A stretch of DNA of 60,924 bases from Desulfobacterales bacterium (GCA_030145345.1 JAQYVT010000010.1:1-60924), one strand, 5' to 3'; counted from the stretch's first letter, positions 27,860-37,200 are shown. The notes: generated by a model not told the origin, from the sequence alone. A program made the numbers and translations.

Positions 27860-30340
27860 TCAAAGGTTTGCCAGATCGATACTCAATTTATATTCACTTT
27901 CCCCGGTAACCCTTTTGGCGCTGAAACCTAATTTTTCCCCCAGTGCCAACATTTGTGTGTTCTCAGGCAAAACAATTCCTGCCACGGTTTCGATTCCCCG
28001 TTCTTTTGAAATTGACAGACAGCCCCTAAGCAGTTCGGCTCCAATACCTTTTCCGTGCCAGGAATCTGCTACGATCACTGAGAATTCCGCGTGTTTTTGG
28101 TTGTAAACATCCGTGATCACACGGGCAACACCCAACATCTTTTCATTGGGTTCCGCTCCCCAAAGCGCCACCAGTGCAATTTCCCTGTCATAATCAATTT
28201 GAGTGAAACGCGCGAGCATGCGATGCGGAAGTATTTTTAGAGGGCTGAAAAATCGAAAATAAACACTTTGCGGTGAAAGGGAATCAAAAAGCTGTACCAA
28301 AAGCGGCGCGTCCTCAGGTCTTATGGGGCGGATGAATAATTCTCCGATACCTTCCCGTACGGTTCGCGTTTCATACTGGTTGGGATAAGGACTTATAACC
28401 AGATGATGGGGCGCCGTAACGTTGGCCGGTTTCAAAAGGATTCGGACATCCATGGCACAAACATCGTTTTTTCTGACCACCAGGGGGTTGATGTCGATTT
28501 CCTCTATTTCCGGAAAATCGGTTACCAGCTGGGCCAGTCGAATCAGAATTTCTTCAATCCACGTCAACTTCTCAGGCGAATGGATCTCGAATCCTTTGAG
28601 CAGGTGATAGATCTTTGATTTTTCCATAAGCCGTCTGGCCAGGAGCCGATTTAGCGGCGGAAGAGCAACCGCTCGATCTTGTATGACTTCGGCCACGATT
28701 CCCCCGGCTCCAAAGAAAATAACCGGCCCGAAATCCCGATCCTTTTTTGACCCTATGGCCAGTTCATATTTTAAAACATCCTGTTCTGAGCTAGTGTCAG
28801 AACAAGATGTTTTTGTTTTATCAACCGGTATTCCGTAAGCGGTAAGCAAGTCTTTCGCCGCCTCTGGAGTAAGGGGCAAATTTCCTCTTAACAGCCCTTT
28901 TTTAACTAAGGCAGATGCCTTTTCATGGTCAAAATCCATCTTTCTGGGAAGTTTGGGTGGAATCTCATGAAGCAATTCAAAGTTTTCCGAATACCGATAA
29001 AGATCCATAAATGCCCTGACTGCCCGCTCCGGCGTGTCGAAGGTTGGGATCCCTTTACGTTTGAAGATTTCCCGTCCATCGTCCATACGCTTCCCCCCCA
29101 TCCATGAAGTGAAAATTGGATAGGGTTTTCCTTTAAGAAAGTCGGCCAGAGATTCAGCCATATCTGTGGGCCGGGTCATGGCTTGGGGGGCGAGTATTAT
29201 CAAAAACCCGTTCACTTGGGGATCTTTTAGACAGACGTCTACCACTTTTTTGTAGTCTTCAGGAGCGGCGTCTCCCAGAATATCGACCGGGTTTGTACGG
29301 CTCCAGCCGGAAGGAAGAAATTCATCTAGTTTTTGGATGGTCTCGGGTTTCAGTAACGCCGGATCGAAACCATAATCAGAAAGGGCATCTACAGCCATAA
29401 CTCCCGGGCTTCCGGCATTGGTAACAATCGCCAGCCCGGGCTTTAAAGGCCGCGGCCGCTTGCCCAGAAGCTCTGCACAGTCGAAAAGTTCTTCAAAGGT
29501 TTTTACTCTAACAATTCCGGCACGTTCAAAGGCGGCATCATATACCGTATCTTCTCCGCCAAGCCTGCCGGTATGAGAAGCAATCGCCAAAGCCCCCGCC
29601 TTCGTGCGACCGGATTTGAGGGCGATAATCGGTTTTATTCGTGAAACTGCCCGGGCCGCACTCATGAAATTCCTAATTCGGCCGAAGCTTTCTAAATAGA
29701 GTACAATACCGCCGACATTGTAATCTCCTCCCAAATAATCTATCATATCACCGAAATCCACATCCATCATGGTTCCGAGACTCACAAAATAGCCAAAACC
29801 CACATGTTCTCTGATGGAGAGATCGAGAACAGACATGCAAATGGATCCGCTTTGTGATACAAAAGCCATTTTACCGGAAGGCGGCATGTGACGTGTCAAA
29901 CTGGCATTCAGCTTTGACTGGGTGCAGACGAACCCGAGACAATCGGGTCCGATAACCCGAATACCTGCATTTTTGGCTCTATTTATTTCGGCCCGATCAA
30001 GCTCTTGGCCTGCTGCCCCAACCACGTTGCCTCCGCCTGAAATCATGACCAGTCCTTTCACACCGGCCTCAATACATTCTGTGACAATTTGAGATGCCGA
30101 CGCCACAGGTTCGGCCAGAACGGCAAGATCGACTTGGGCTTTAAGCTCCAAAAGTGAAGGATAGACAGATCGCTTTCTTATGGTTCTTAGGTGCGGATTA
30201 ACCGGATAAACTTCCCCGGAATATCCGCCATCGATCAAGTTTTCCACAAGGGTTGAAAAAATGAACCCATTGGATTGACCGTTTCCGATGACAGCGATGG
30301 ATTTTGGTTGAAATATTTTGTCCAGGTTGACTGCACTCAT
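27860..30340 (-). CDS. ADP-forming acyl-CoA synthetase-like protein with truncated ATP-grasp and C-terminal GNAT acetyltransferase
   Basis: From the ATG at 30340 the protein has 826 residues. A CoA-binding Rossmann domain (1-130, PKSIAVIG) and a CoA-ligase domain with the phospho-histidine segment IASHTGRLGGEDTVYDAAF (about 250-270) form the alpha part. The ATP-grasp part runs from LLTAYGIPV almost directly into DFGPVIFFGAGG; about 75 residues of the ATP lobe usual in this family are missing. The C-terminal GNAT domain (about 660-826) keeps the acetyl-CoA loop HGKGIGAELL. It probably acts as a CoA-sensing protein acetyltransferase (Pat-like) rather than an ATP-making enzyme. The upstream start at 30397 lies inside the sigma-54 promoter and is rejected. 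Confidence 0.82.
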   Translation of the reverse strand: MSAVNLDKIFQPKSIAVIGNGQSNGFIFSTLVENLIDGGYSGEVYPVNPHLRTIRKRSVYPSLLELKAQVDLAVLAEPVASASQIVTECIEAGVKGLVMISGGGNVVGAAGQELDRAEINRAKNAGIRVIGPDCLGFVCTQSKLNASLTRHMPPSGKMAFVSQSGSICMSVLDLSIREHVGFGYFVSLGTMMDVDFGDMIDYLGGDYNVGGIVLYLESFGRIRNFMSAARAVSRIKPIIALKSGRTKAGALAIASHTGRLGGEDTVYDAAFERAGIVRVKTFEELFDCAELLGKRPRPLKPGLAIVTNAGSPGVMAVDALSDYGFDPALLKPETIQKLDEFLPSGWSRTNPVDILGDAAPEDYKKVVDVCLKDPQVNGFLIILAPQAMTRPTDMAESLADFLKGKPYPIFTSWMGGKRMDDGREIFKRKGIPTFDTPERAVRAFMDLYRYSENFELLHEIPPKLPRKMDFDHEKASALVKKGLLRGNLPLTPEAAKDLLTAYGIPVDKTKTSCSDTSSEQDVLKYELAIGSKKDRDFGPVIFFGAGGIVAEVIQDRAVALPPLNRLLARRLMEKSKIYHLLKGFEIHSPEKLTWIEEILIRLAQLVTDFPEIEEIDINPLVVRKNDVCAMDVRILLKPANVTAPHHLVISPYPNQYETRTVREGIGELFIRPIRPEDAPLLVQLFDSLSPQSVYFRFFSPLKILPHRMLARFTQIDYDREIALVALWGAEPNEKMLGVARVITDVYNQKHAEFSVIVADSWHGKGIGAELLRGCLSISKERGIETVAGIVLPENTQMLALGEKLGFSAKRVTGESEYKLSIDLANL

Positions 30341-30393
30341 GATTGAAATGTTTCCGTATAAAACAATAAAGGTGATATGATTCATCAAATAGA

Positions 30394-30408
30394 GCAAACC
30401 ACGTGCCA
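30394..30408 (-). promoter_or_regulatory. Sigma-54 promoter for the synthetase-acetyltransferase gene
   Basis: On the minus strand it reads TGGCAC-GTGGT-TTGC followed by T, a perfect -24/-12 match. Transcription should start near 30383. The dyad is centred 123 bp upstream. Confidence 0.88.
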
Positions 30409-30505
30409 GAGCAGACCATTATCTGAATCTGTGAACAACCAACTGAAATAATAATATTATCTAAAAAAGCAGATGATATTGGAAAAAAGAAGTAAAGAAA
30501 ATAGA

Positions 30506-30532
30506 TGTCGATTTTTTTTACAAGGTGTAAAA
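30506..30532 (-). promoter_or_regulatory. Upstream activator dyad, site c
   Basis: TGTCG (30506-30510) precedes TTTTACA-AGG-TGTAAAA (30516-30532). It is the same orientation and distance as the other sites. It lies just past the end of the SDR gene, which stops at 30587. Confidence 0.78.
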
Positions 30533-30586
30533 GATGGCGCACCGCGAAAAATATCCGGGATAGCCTCAATAATGCTTCGACATTTT

Positions 30587-32275
30587 TTAATCAATGGAGT
30601 TGGTTAATTTTATTGAAACGCCGTAAGGTTTGAACTCTACAACACTGTCCCGTTGATATTGCTGTGAATCGTCTCGGATATCCTCAAGCCCCCGAATAAT
30701 CCGCTTAAGATTTTCACTGCTTGTGAGGGGTTCATCTTCTTCGATTGAAGTCGTATGCTCCGGCAATCGTGCTTCAAGAGTTTCATAGGTGTCTTCGAAT
30801 TCATCCGCAGCGAGCTGTGACGTCAAAATGATATGGTCATCCACGCGCTGTTTCGAACCTTTCAATTCAGGCGTTTCAAGAAGAAAAGCCTCCATTGTCT
30901 TTCCGGTTAAAATCATCAAATCTTTGATTTCTCTTACCTCGAATCCTTCACTGTATCTTAAAAAGGCAATTTCTTTTGAATAGTTTGGTATCATGGATCT
31001 GTCTCTGTTTCTCACTGCTGATGCAATCAGCTGATAGTTCAGAGTGACATTCCAAATAAGCAGCTCGCGATACATTTTTCGGTAATTGGAAAAACGCCGC
31101 TCATTTTCGGGTCTCATCACTTGCGCCACGATTTTTTCAACGATTGATTCACGCAATTCGGTCAGAATATCGTAAATCATCGTGCTTTTTCTGTAAGCAA
31201 CCCTTTGTAGCAGCAATTCATTGCGGTACCGCCAGTCGTTTGGATGGGTGATCATGTTTTCGGTTAAAAATAATAACCGCCGTAATATATGATACCGCGG
31301 TGTCGGCTTCCAGCCCAGCGCATTGAAAGTTGCAGAAGCATCGATATTCAATTTTTTATCGATATATTCCGCCATCCACGGCTTCTCTATGGACTCCTTG
31401 CCGGTCAGCCAACCCGAGAACGACAACATAGCCAAACCCAACCTTGCCAGAATCTTTGGTATTCGAAATGGTTTTACATCATGTCCGTGATAATACCTTG
31501 TAGCGGTTTTAAAAAGCTCGTTATGTGATACACTTCCCTGGGGGCTTGCATTATATATTTTCAGACTTGGCAGGATTTCGGAAATCTCGATAATCCGTAA
31601 GAATAATTTTATAAGATCTTTAACATGAATATAGGGTACGGCGGATTGGCCGTGCCCGGTCACAATTTTCGACATGAACCTGTTTTTAGACAGCCAGTAC
31701 TTAAGCAGCATATACAACATGGGATATTCACACCAGTCACTGTACACCGCAGCCAGCCGGACAATGGAACACGGGAAGTCTTCAGCGTATTCTTTAATAA
31801 TTGCTTCAGCCCGTCTTTTACTTTGTGCATAGGGGAAATCAGCATCAGAAGGACTCTCTTCCGTTAATGCTTCGTCAAGGGGAGGAAATTTGCAGGCCGC
31901 CAGGGAACTGGAAAAAATAAAACGCTTTATTCCCAGCAGCTTTGACAAGTCAAGAACATAGCGAGTGCCGGTTACATTGACCTGATCATATACGGGGTTA
32001 TTTTTCTGGGTGAAATCATAATAACCGGCAAGATGTAAAACAAAATCCGCACCGCCATGATCTTTAATATATTCAAAAACATTCAGCAAATCTTTCCACT
32101 TTGTTATATCGGCCTGCAGCCAGTGTGTATTATCGTTATGCGGGACACCGGCCTCTTTTTGACTGCGGCGTGCGATACAGAACAAGCGAAATTTTCCGGA
32201 TACAGCGATGACAAAATGCCTTCCGATAAAACCGGACGCTCCGGTAACAACAATCGTTGGTAACCTTTTATTCAT
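30587..32275 (-). CDS. NAD-dependent epimerase/dehydratase (extended SDR) with C-terminal helical domain
   Basis: The 562-residue protein starts at an ATG at 32275 just before the Rossmann fold; an in-frame extension to 32410 has no domain content. The NAD-binding TGASGFIGRHF is near residue 10 and the catalytic YAQSKRRAE near 155. The SDR part ends at about 315. The C-terminal 200 residues are helical and charged, beginning ILTELRESIVEKIVAQV, which recalls the RsbRD/RsbR N-terminal domain of stress-signalling proteins; this match is tentative. A fusion of a nucleotide-sugar or sterol-type SDR with a signalling helix bundle is unusual. Confidence 0.68.
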   Translation of the reverse strand: MNKRLPTIVVTGASGFIGRHFVIAVSGKFRLFCIARRSQKEAGVPHNDNTHWLQADITKWKDLLNVFEYIKDHGGADFVLHLAGYYDFTQKNNPVYDQVNVTGTRYVLDLSKLLGIKRFIFSSSLAACKFPPLDEALTEESPSDADFPYAQSKRRAEAIIKEYAEDFPCSIVRLAAVYSDWCEYPMLYMLLKYWLSKNRFMSKIVTGHGQSAVPYIHVKDLIKLFLRIIEISEILPSLKIYNASPQGSVSHNELFKTATRYYHGHDVKPFRIPKILARLGLAMLSFSGWLTGKESIEKPWMAEYIDKKLNIDASATFNALGWKPTPRYHILRRLLFLTENMITHPNDWRYRNELLLQRVAYRKSTMIYDILTELRESIVEKIVAQVMRPENERRFSNYRKMYRELLIWNVTLNYQLIASAVRNRDRSMIPNYSKEIAFLRYSEGFEVREIKDLMILTGKTMEAFLLETPELKGSKQRVDDHIILTSQLAADEFEDTYETLEARLPEHTTSIEEDEPLTSSENLKRIIRGLEDIRDDSQQYQRDSVVEFKPYGVSIKLTNSID

Positions 32276-32341
32276 CTTACTGTAGGTGTTGCTGTAGATT
32301 GTATGAGAGTTCACCCTGACGTTGCAAAAGTCGAAGATGCC

Positions 32342-32375
32342 GCCCGGGTGAAATAGGCTTCGCATTTCACAGGGC
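32342..32375. repeat. REP-like hairpin with AGGCTTCGC loop
   Basis: GCCC, GTGAAAT, loop AGGCTTCGC, ATTTCAC and GGGC form a hairpin related to 20219-20283. A second hairpin, GATCCC-CCGCAAGC-GGGATC, follows at 32381-32400. Both lie upstream of the SDR gene; the remainder of 32276-32570 shows no gene. Confidence 0.55.
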
Positions 32376-32570
32376 AGGCAGATCCCCCGCAAGCGGGATC
32401 TACGTTTCACTACGACCAGGCGCCGAAGGTGAAGCCCTAGTAATTTACCAGCGAACCTTTTGCCATGTTATTTATGCAACGATGGGGTTCAGTGAGTCCC
32501 GTAACGCCATAAAAAATCATCGGCCCTCCAATCCCGTCCCCCATTCTGAACAAACCGATGGAAAAAGGGT

Positions 32571-34067
32571 TCAAACATCTCCAATCTTTAAATCAGGAAG
32601 CATTGCACCGTGCTCCAATAGATTGCGATGCAGTTCGAAGCACCTGGATAGATCATGGCGAATGTGAGCGGGCCTGGCATCTTTTATATACTGTCGAAGG
32701 TAATCCCGATATGCCGGGTGCGCGCATCGCTCGATGATTATTTCGGCCCGCTGCATAGGACCCAGCCCTCTTAGATCCGCCAGCCCCTGCTCAGTTACGA
32801 CAATCTGAACAGAGTGTTCGTTGTTGTCAACATGGGGACACATTGGGACTATTGCAGAAATCCTCCCGCCTTTTGCTACGGATGGTGTCATGAAGACGGA
32901 CAGGTATCCGTTTCTCGTAAACTCACCGCTGCCGCCGATGCCGTTCACGATATCCATTCCGTATAAATGCGAAGAATTTACATTCCCGTAAATATCGATC
33001 TCAAGCGCCGTATTTATCCCAATGACACCCAGGCGCCGTATTACCCCTGGATGGTTTGAAATTTCCTGGGGCCGCAGCACGATTCGTTTGGCGAAAAAGT
33101 CAATGTTGTCAACGATTCTTTTCAAGTTGTCGGATGTTATGGTCAGGCTCGTGGCACTGGCACCAAGTAGTTTCTTAGCAAACATCAGATCTACCATAGC
33201 ATCCTGAAAAACTTCCGAGTACATATTAAAGGGGGGAATTTCGGGGTGGTCGCCCAGAGCCGCCAGCACCCCGTTGGCCACCTTGCCGATCCCTGCCTGG
33301 AGCGGTAGGAAGTTTTTGGGAATCCGGCCCTCGTGCATCTCATTCAATAAAAACTTTACCACATGGTCCGCGATATGATCGGTGATTTTATCAGGTGCTG
33401 ATAACGCCTCCACATGGTCGGGCTCGTCGGTTTCCACAATGCCGATTATTTTTTTGGGGTCAACCAATGCATACGGCACGCCGATAGGGGTCATCGGCTC
33501 GTAGATATGAATTGGGTATCGGTTTGGCGGCGTCGGCATAACGAAAATGTCCGCCATTTCTCTGAGCCGGGGAGAGTGATGTCTGTTGAGTTCAATGATC
33601 ACCTTTTTGGCATGGTGAAGATATGTGGGAGACGCGCCGATGGATGTTGTTAGATAAACCCGTCCATCCGCCGTAATTTCGGTGGCCTCCACGATGGCAA
33701 AGTCGATTTGTCCGAAAAAACCTTCGGCAACGGTCTGAGGCAGATGGGAAAGGTGCATGTCCACATACTCGACTTCCTGGCGATTGATCTGCCCTCGCAA
33801 AGTAGGTCCCGACTGGTAAGGCGCCCGCCATGAAACAGCTTCTGCCACGGCCAGTTCCTCGTCAATGATACGGCCGCTGGAAGCACCGGTAAGAACTCGT
33901 ATTTTGAAACGACGCATTTTTGCATGTTCTTCATGGGCATGAGCGGCGATGGCTGCCGGAACCGCCTTTGCCGCGCCGGCGGGACTAAACCCGCTAAACG
34001 AAACCGTATCCCCGTCCTTTATCAGCAATGCGGTCTCGTCTGCCGTCAAAATAGGATAAAAACCCAT
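32571..34067 (-). CDS. Acetyl-CoA hydrolase/transferase family protein, probably succinyl-CoA:acetate CoA-transferase
   Basis: The 498-residue length and motifs fit the succinate/acetate CoA-transferase subfamily: GFSPAGAAKAVP near the N-terminus, QAGIGKVANGV, the likely catalytic Glu in MYSEVFQD, the glycine loop GIGGSGEF, and NEHSVQIVVTEQGLADLRGL near the C-terminus. It would move CoA between acetyl- and succinyl-CoA, connecting acetate and the TCA cycle, a fitting role in an organism that oxidises or excretes acetate. The ATG has GGGAG 12 bases upstream, a loose spacing. Confidence 0.86.
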   Translation of the reverse strand: MGFYPILTADETALLIKDGDTVSFSGFSPAGAAKAVPAAIAAHAHEEHAKMRRFKIRVLTGASSGRIIDEELAVAEAVSWRAPYQSGPTLRGQINRQEVEYVDMHLSHLPQTVAEGFFGQIDFAIVEATEITADGRVYLTTSIGASPTYLHHAKKVIIELNRHHSPRLREMADIFVMPTPPNRYPIHIYEPMTPIGVPYALVDPKKIIGIVETDEPDHVEALSAPDKITDHIADHVVKFLLNEMHEGRIPKNFLPLQAGIGKVANGVLAALGDHPEIPPFNMYSEVFQDAMVDLMFAKKLLGASATSLTITSDNLKRIVDNIDFFAKRIVLRPQEISNHPGVIRRLGVIGINTALEIDIYGNVNSSHLYGMDIVNGIGGSGEFTRNGYLSVFMTPSVAKGGRISAIVPMCPHVDNNEHSVQIVVTEQGLADLRGLGPMQRAEIIIERCAHPAYRDYLRQYIKDARPAHIRHDLSRCFELHRNLLEHGAMLPDLKIGDV

Positions 34068-34252
34068 TGTTGTCGAACGCTCCCTTCTTTAGGGTGTAAA
34101 ATACTAACCCGATTGTCCCCGCAGGAATTTGTCTCGGTTTTTGCGCTAACACAGAATCATTTTAAATGTTTTTGAAACCCGGATATCCGGACGTGTTTTC
34201 TGTTTTCAATGGGTGGGACATCAACCGATAAGAATATTTGAAAACATCTGCG

Positions 34253-35188
34253 TCAGGCCACCATCCATACGGCCCGGTTTCGAATCGTGTGAATGACCTT
34301 ATTGCTTACGCTCCCCAAAAAAAATTCTTGAACTTTGGATAAACCTCTTCTGCCCAAAACGATGGTGCCGTAATTTCCCTCTCTTGCTTCATGGACAATA
34401 GATCCTGCGCGGCTATGGGCCTTTAAAATCAGCGTGGTGTCTATCTGGTTTGATTTGAATCCTGCATCGATCAAACAACGTTTTGCTGTATCAAAAACTA
34501 TATTGATCTCTTTTTTAGCACTTTCAACGTCGGCCTTGGGTAAAAAAAGATCCGGAATTTCTGCCTGAAAATACCGGGCGCCACGGATTACATGAAGCAA
34601 GGTTACATTGAAGTCGAAGCCGCCCAGTGTTTTTGCCACATAATCTACAGCCAGCATAGCATTTTCCGAGCTGTCGAGGGCGATCAGAATGTTTTGATTA
34701 AGGGGGATTTTGTCAATGATCAAAACAGGAAGGAACGTCAGTTTCTCTATGATTTTTGTCGCGATGCTCCCCACAATAATCTCTTTATAGCTGCCCGTGC
34801 CCCTTCGTCCGACAATCACAGAATCGTAGCCATTTTTGGCTTCCTGAATGATATCCCGGGCAATTCCTCTTTTTCTATTATGGATGTTTACAACGACGGC
34901 GTTCTCGGGAAAGCCCGAGCGAATTAGGATCTCCTTCGCAGTATCCATGTATTCCTGCATCGATTTTCTTTTTTGCATCTCCCAAGCCCTGACTTCTCTG
35001 ATGGCTTTGGCAAATTGAGGTTCTTTATCATGATTCCGATAAGACTCCGGTATCCCACTGAAAACATTGAATAGAACCACCTTCTTATTATGAAACGGAT
35101 CAAGTTTACTTACATACCGCACCGCACCTAAGGCATCTTCAGATCCATCGACAGGCAACAATATTTTTTTTTGAGTTTGATGGGGCAT
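34253..35188 (-). CDS. Tandem universal stress protein
   Basis: The 311-residue protein contains two UspA domains (about 1-150 and 158-311). Each keeps the ATP-binding pattern G-x2-G-x9-G-S: GRRGTGSYKEIIVGS and GRRGLSKVQEFFLGS. Such proteins bind ATP and help survival during growth arrest. The ATG at 35188 is preferred over a GTG one codon earlier because AAGG is seven bases ahead. It is driven by the sigma-54 promoter at 35296-35310. Confidence 0.88.
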   Translation of the reverse strand: MPHQTQKKILLPVDGSEDALGAVRYVSKLDPFHNKKVVLFNVFSGIPESYRNHDKEPQFAKAIREVRAWEMQKRKSMQEYMDTAKEILIRSGFPENAVVVNIHNRKRGIARDIIQEAKNGYDSVIVGRRGTGSYKEIIVGSIATKIIEKLTFLPVLIIDKIPLNQNILIALDSSENAMLAVDYVAKTLGGFDFNVTLLHVIRGARYFQAEIPDLFLPKADVESAKKEINIVFDTAKRCLIDAGFKSNQIDTTLILKAHSRAGSIVHEAREGNYGTIVLGRRGLSKVQEFFLGSVSNKVIHTIRNRAVWMVA

Positions 35189-35295
35189 CACAAAACCTTC
35201 CTTTCTATATTGTCGGGTGTTTTAGAAAGTTTCTGAATGGATGGGTTCTTGGGCACTAAAATTTTTCCATTTTAGTACATCTAATATTGTAATTA

Positions 35296-35310
35296 GCAAC
35301 AGTTGTGCCA
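35296..35310 (-). promoter_or_regulatory. Sigma-54 promoter for the tandem USP gene
   Basis: On the minus strand it reads TGGCAC-AACTG-TTGC followed by T, a perfect -24/-12 match. The transcript should start near 35285, giving a leader of about 97 bases. The dyad lies 122 bp upstream. Confidence 0.9.
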
Positions 35311-35406
35311 AAAAAGGAAAGGATGCATGAGCCCCCTTAAAATATTGTAACTATTATATTTTAAATTGTATGCATGAAGGATTTATAAAATTTTGGCATT
35401 CCCCCC

Positions 35407-35432
35407 TGTCAGTTATTTTTACAAATTGTAAA
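35407..35432 (-). promoter_or_regulatory. Upstream activator dyad, site d
   Basis: TGTCAG (35407-35412) and TTTACA-AAT-TGTAAA (35418-35432) serve the leftward promoter at 35296-35310. Confidence 0.82.
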
Positions 35433-35487
35433 GGGAAAACAAAAAATTATGTTTGATGTTCTTCATGAAAAATTCAAACCAATCTCA

Positions 35488-35514
35488 TTTACACGGTGTA
35501 AAAAATACTGACAT
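35488..35514 (+). promoter_or_regulatory. Upstream activator dyad, site e (reversed)
   Basis: TTTACA-CGG-TGTAAA (35488-35502) is followed by CTGACA (35509-35514), the reverse of TGTCA. The site is inverted relative to site d and points at the rightward promoter 119 bp away. Confidence 0.82.
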
Positions 35515-35606
35515 GTCCATCTCCCACGTTTTGTAAGAGATTCCACCCCAAACAATAATAAACCGTCAAATCAAACGGTTAGGATTCTTAACCGTCCATT
35601 GTCGAT

Positions 35607-35621
35607 TGGTACATTTTTTGC
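35607..35621 (+). promoter_or_regulatory. Sigma-54 promoter for the first cytidylate-kinase-like gene
   Basis: It reads TGGTAC-ATTTT-TTGC followed by TT; one base differs from the -24 consensus. The transcript should start near 35633, leaving a leader of about 150 bases. Confidence 0.78.
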
Positions 35622-35783
35622 TTTTCTATTAACTTTAGCAACTTAACGCCAGATCCACCGGATTGAGGTCATTCCAGTGTTAAGAATAAATTATTCAGAT
35701 GTGGGATCACTGGAAAAATATTTAACTCCGAAGTTGAGGTTAATATCCAACAGGCTCAAAGCATCTGGATAAAGGAGGCTAAA

Positions 35784-36524
35784 ATGGTCAAAAATATAAA
35801 AGATTTTGAATACGTACCAGGGCTTTATACGAAAAAGAAGCCGAGAATAGCTGAGTTGACCCATCGCTATATTCGGGAGTGGGATGAAGAACGGCTTAAG
35901 AGAGAAAAGACCACCCTTACGCCGGAAAAACTTTCTCCCACCATCTGTTTTTCCCGCATAATAGGTGTCGGGGCTGTGGAAATCGCGGATATTTTGGCAA
36001 AGAAAATCGGCTGTCGAATGGTTGAGCGACAGATACTGGAACATATCACCGGTGAAATGAAATTGATGGATATGACAACTGCGTCTTTTGATGGACGTTA
36101 TCCGGGAAAAATGAGTGTATATTTATCACGCCTTTTCAAAGAAACGACGTTTCCGGATAATGAATATAACCGGCATCTGTTCGCTACGATTTTTGCGGTT
36201 GCCGGATTAGGACCGACAATCTTTGTCGGCTGGGGAACACACCTCGTATTACCCCGTGACCGGGTGCTGGCCGTGAGACTGATTTGTTCAAAAGAATACC
36301 GGACCCGGCGTTTGGCCATGATATTTAAAGTAAACGAGGAAAATATCGAAAGGAAATTAGAGGAAAACGATTTAACTCAGAGGTATTTTTATAAAAAAGT
36401 CTATAATCTTGAGAAAGCTTCGAGTCACGAGTTTGATCTGGTTATCAATTGTGATTTCATCCAAGATCCCGAAGATGCAGCGGCGATTGTTGAACTGGCC
36501 TTTAAGAAAAAGTTTGATATTTAA
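35784..36524 (+). CDS. Cytidylate kinase-like family protein, paralogue 1
   Basis: The 246-residue protein has an N-terminal extension of about 45 residues (YVPGLYTKKKPRI) and then a P-loop-kinase-like fold of the AAA_18/cytidylate kinase 2 type: ICFSRIIGVGAVEIADILAKKIGCR, later VGWGTHLVLPRDRVLAVRLI and a C-terminal VINCDFIQDPEDAAAIVELAF. The Walker A GxxxxGK(S/T) is not present; GVGAVEI stands in its place, so ATP binding may be altered. It is about half identical to 38234-38980. AAAGGAGG is close before the ATG. It is under sigma-54 control. Confidence 0.75.
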   Translation: MVKNIKDFEYVPGLYTKKKPRIAELTHRYIREWDEERLKREKTTLTPEKLSPTICFSRIIGVGAVEIADILAKKIGCRMVERQILEHITGEMKLMDMTTASFDGRYPGKMSVYLSRLFKETTFPDNEYNRHLFATIFAVAGLGPTIFVGWGTHLVLPRDRVLAVRLICSKEYRTRRLAMIFKVNEENIERKLEENDLTQRYFYKKVYNLEKASSHEFDLVINCDFIQDPEDAAAIVELAFKKKFDI

Positions 36525-36939
36525 GGGACAATCTCAACACCGGACACAGGAAAATTTATCCCGCTTTGAAAGGATATGGATTTCGCATTCAGGGAACCGT
36601 ATCTTGAGGTGTGTTATCAGGCCCTTTAATTTTTCCGGTAAGAGAAGTATCTTTTTCATTAAGATACTGTGATACCCCCCTGCTTCTCGAAATCTATGCC
36701 GTTGTTACCCATAAGCACATTAACTTTCCTAAGTTTAATTATATCCCCTCGTCGAAAGGATTTTGTTCTCCCGGGCAAAATGAAAAGGGATGGGAACTAA
36801 ACTGCCGGCGTTGCCCATCCCTCATTAAGTCGAACCTATAAAATTTTCCTTTTATAGCGCGGAAAAGCCACCCGCTTCGCGAGCGAAAGCTCTATGTGCA
36901 GAGCTTGCATGGAACCGCAAAGCGATTTATAATTTGTTA
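36525..36939. other. Gene-free convergent interval with hairpins
   Basis: No credible coding sequence is present. Inverted repeats include AGTATCTT/AAGATACT near 36637-36660, AGGGATGGG (36786-36794) with CCCATCCCT (36814-36822), and AAGCTCT/AGAGCTT near 36888-36907. The second and third probably end the converging transcripts, although T-tracts are poor. Confidence 0.45.
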
Positions 36940-37149
36940 TTATTTTTCATATTTAAAGGAAAGATTTACCCGGGCTCGATAAGCAACCACTTTCCCATTT
37001 TCCATTCTCAGGTCTAACTTGGTGATCTCTGCGATTCTAAGATCTTTAAGTGTTTTGGATGCTGTTTCTATAGCATTTTTAGCAGCCTCCTCCCAAGAAG
37101 AAGCGCTGGTTCCCACCAACTCAATAATTTTATAAACGCTCTCCGTCAT
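36940..37149 (-). CDS. Dodecin (flavin-binding protein)
   Basis: The 69-residue protein MTESVYKIIELVG... has the dodecin pattern SSWEEAAKNAIETASKT, with the tryptophan that stacks on the flavin isoalloxazine ring, and a beta-strand end (VVAYRARVNLSFKYE). Dodecins form dodecamers that store or buffer riboflavin/FMN or CoA. The ATG at 37149 is six bases after AAGGAGG; a longer reading frame upstream has no support. It follows the cNMP-binding gene by about 50 bp and probably shares its sigma-54 promoter. Confidence 0.88.
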   Translation of the reverse strand: MTESVYKIIELVGTSASSWEEAAKNAIETASKTLKDLRIAEITKLDLRMENGKVVAYRARVNLSFKYEK

Positions 37150-37200
37150 GACGATCCTCCTTTCTTTTGAGACCGATGTTCTCACGATCAATAAAATCGT

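Noticed and set aside
34088-34104. TTTAGGGTGTAAA before the CoA-transferase gene as a further activator dyad
   Set aside because: Only the right half matches, the left half lacks ACA, and there is no -24/-12 element about 121 bp away.
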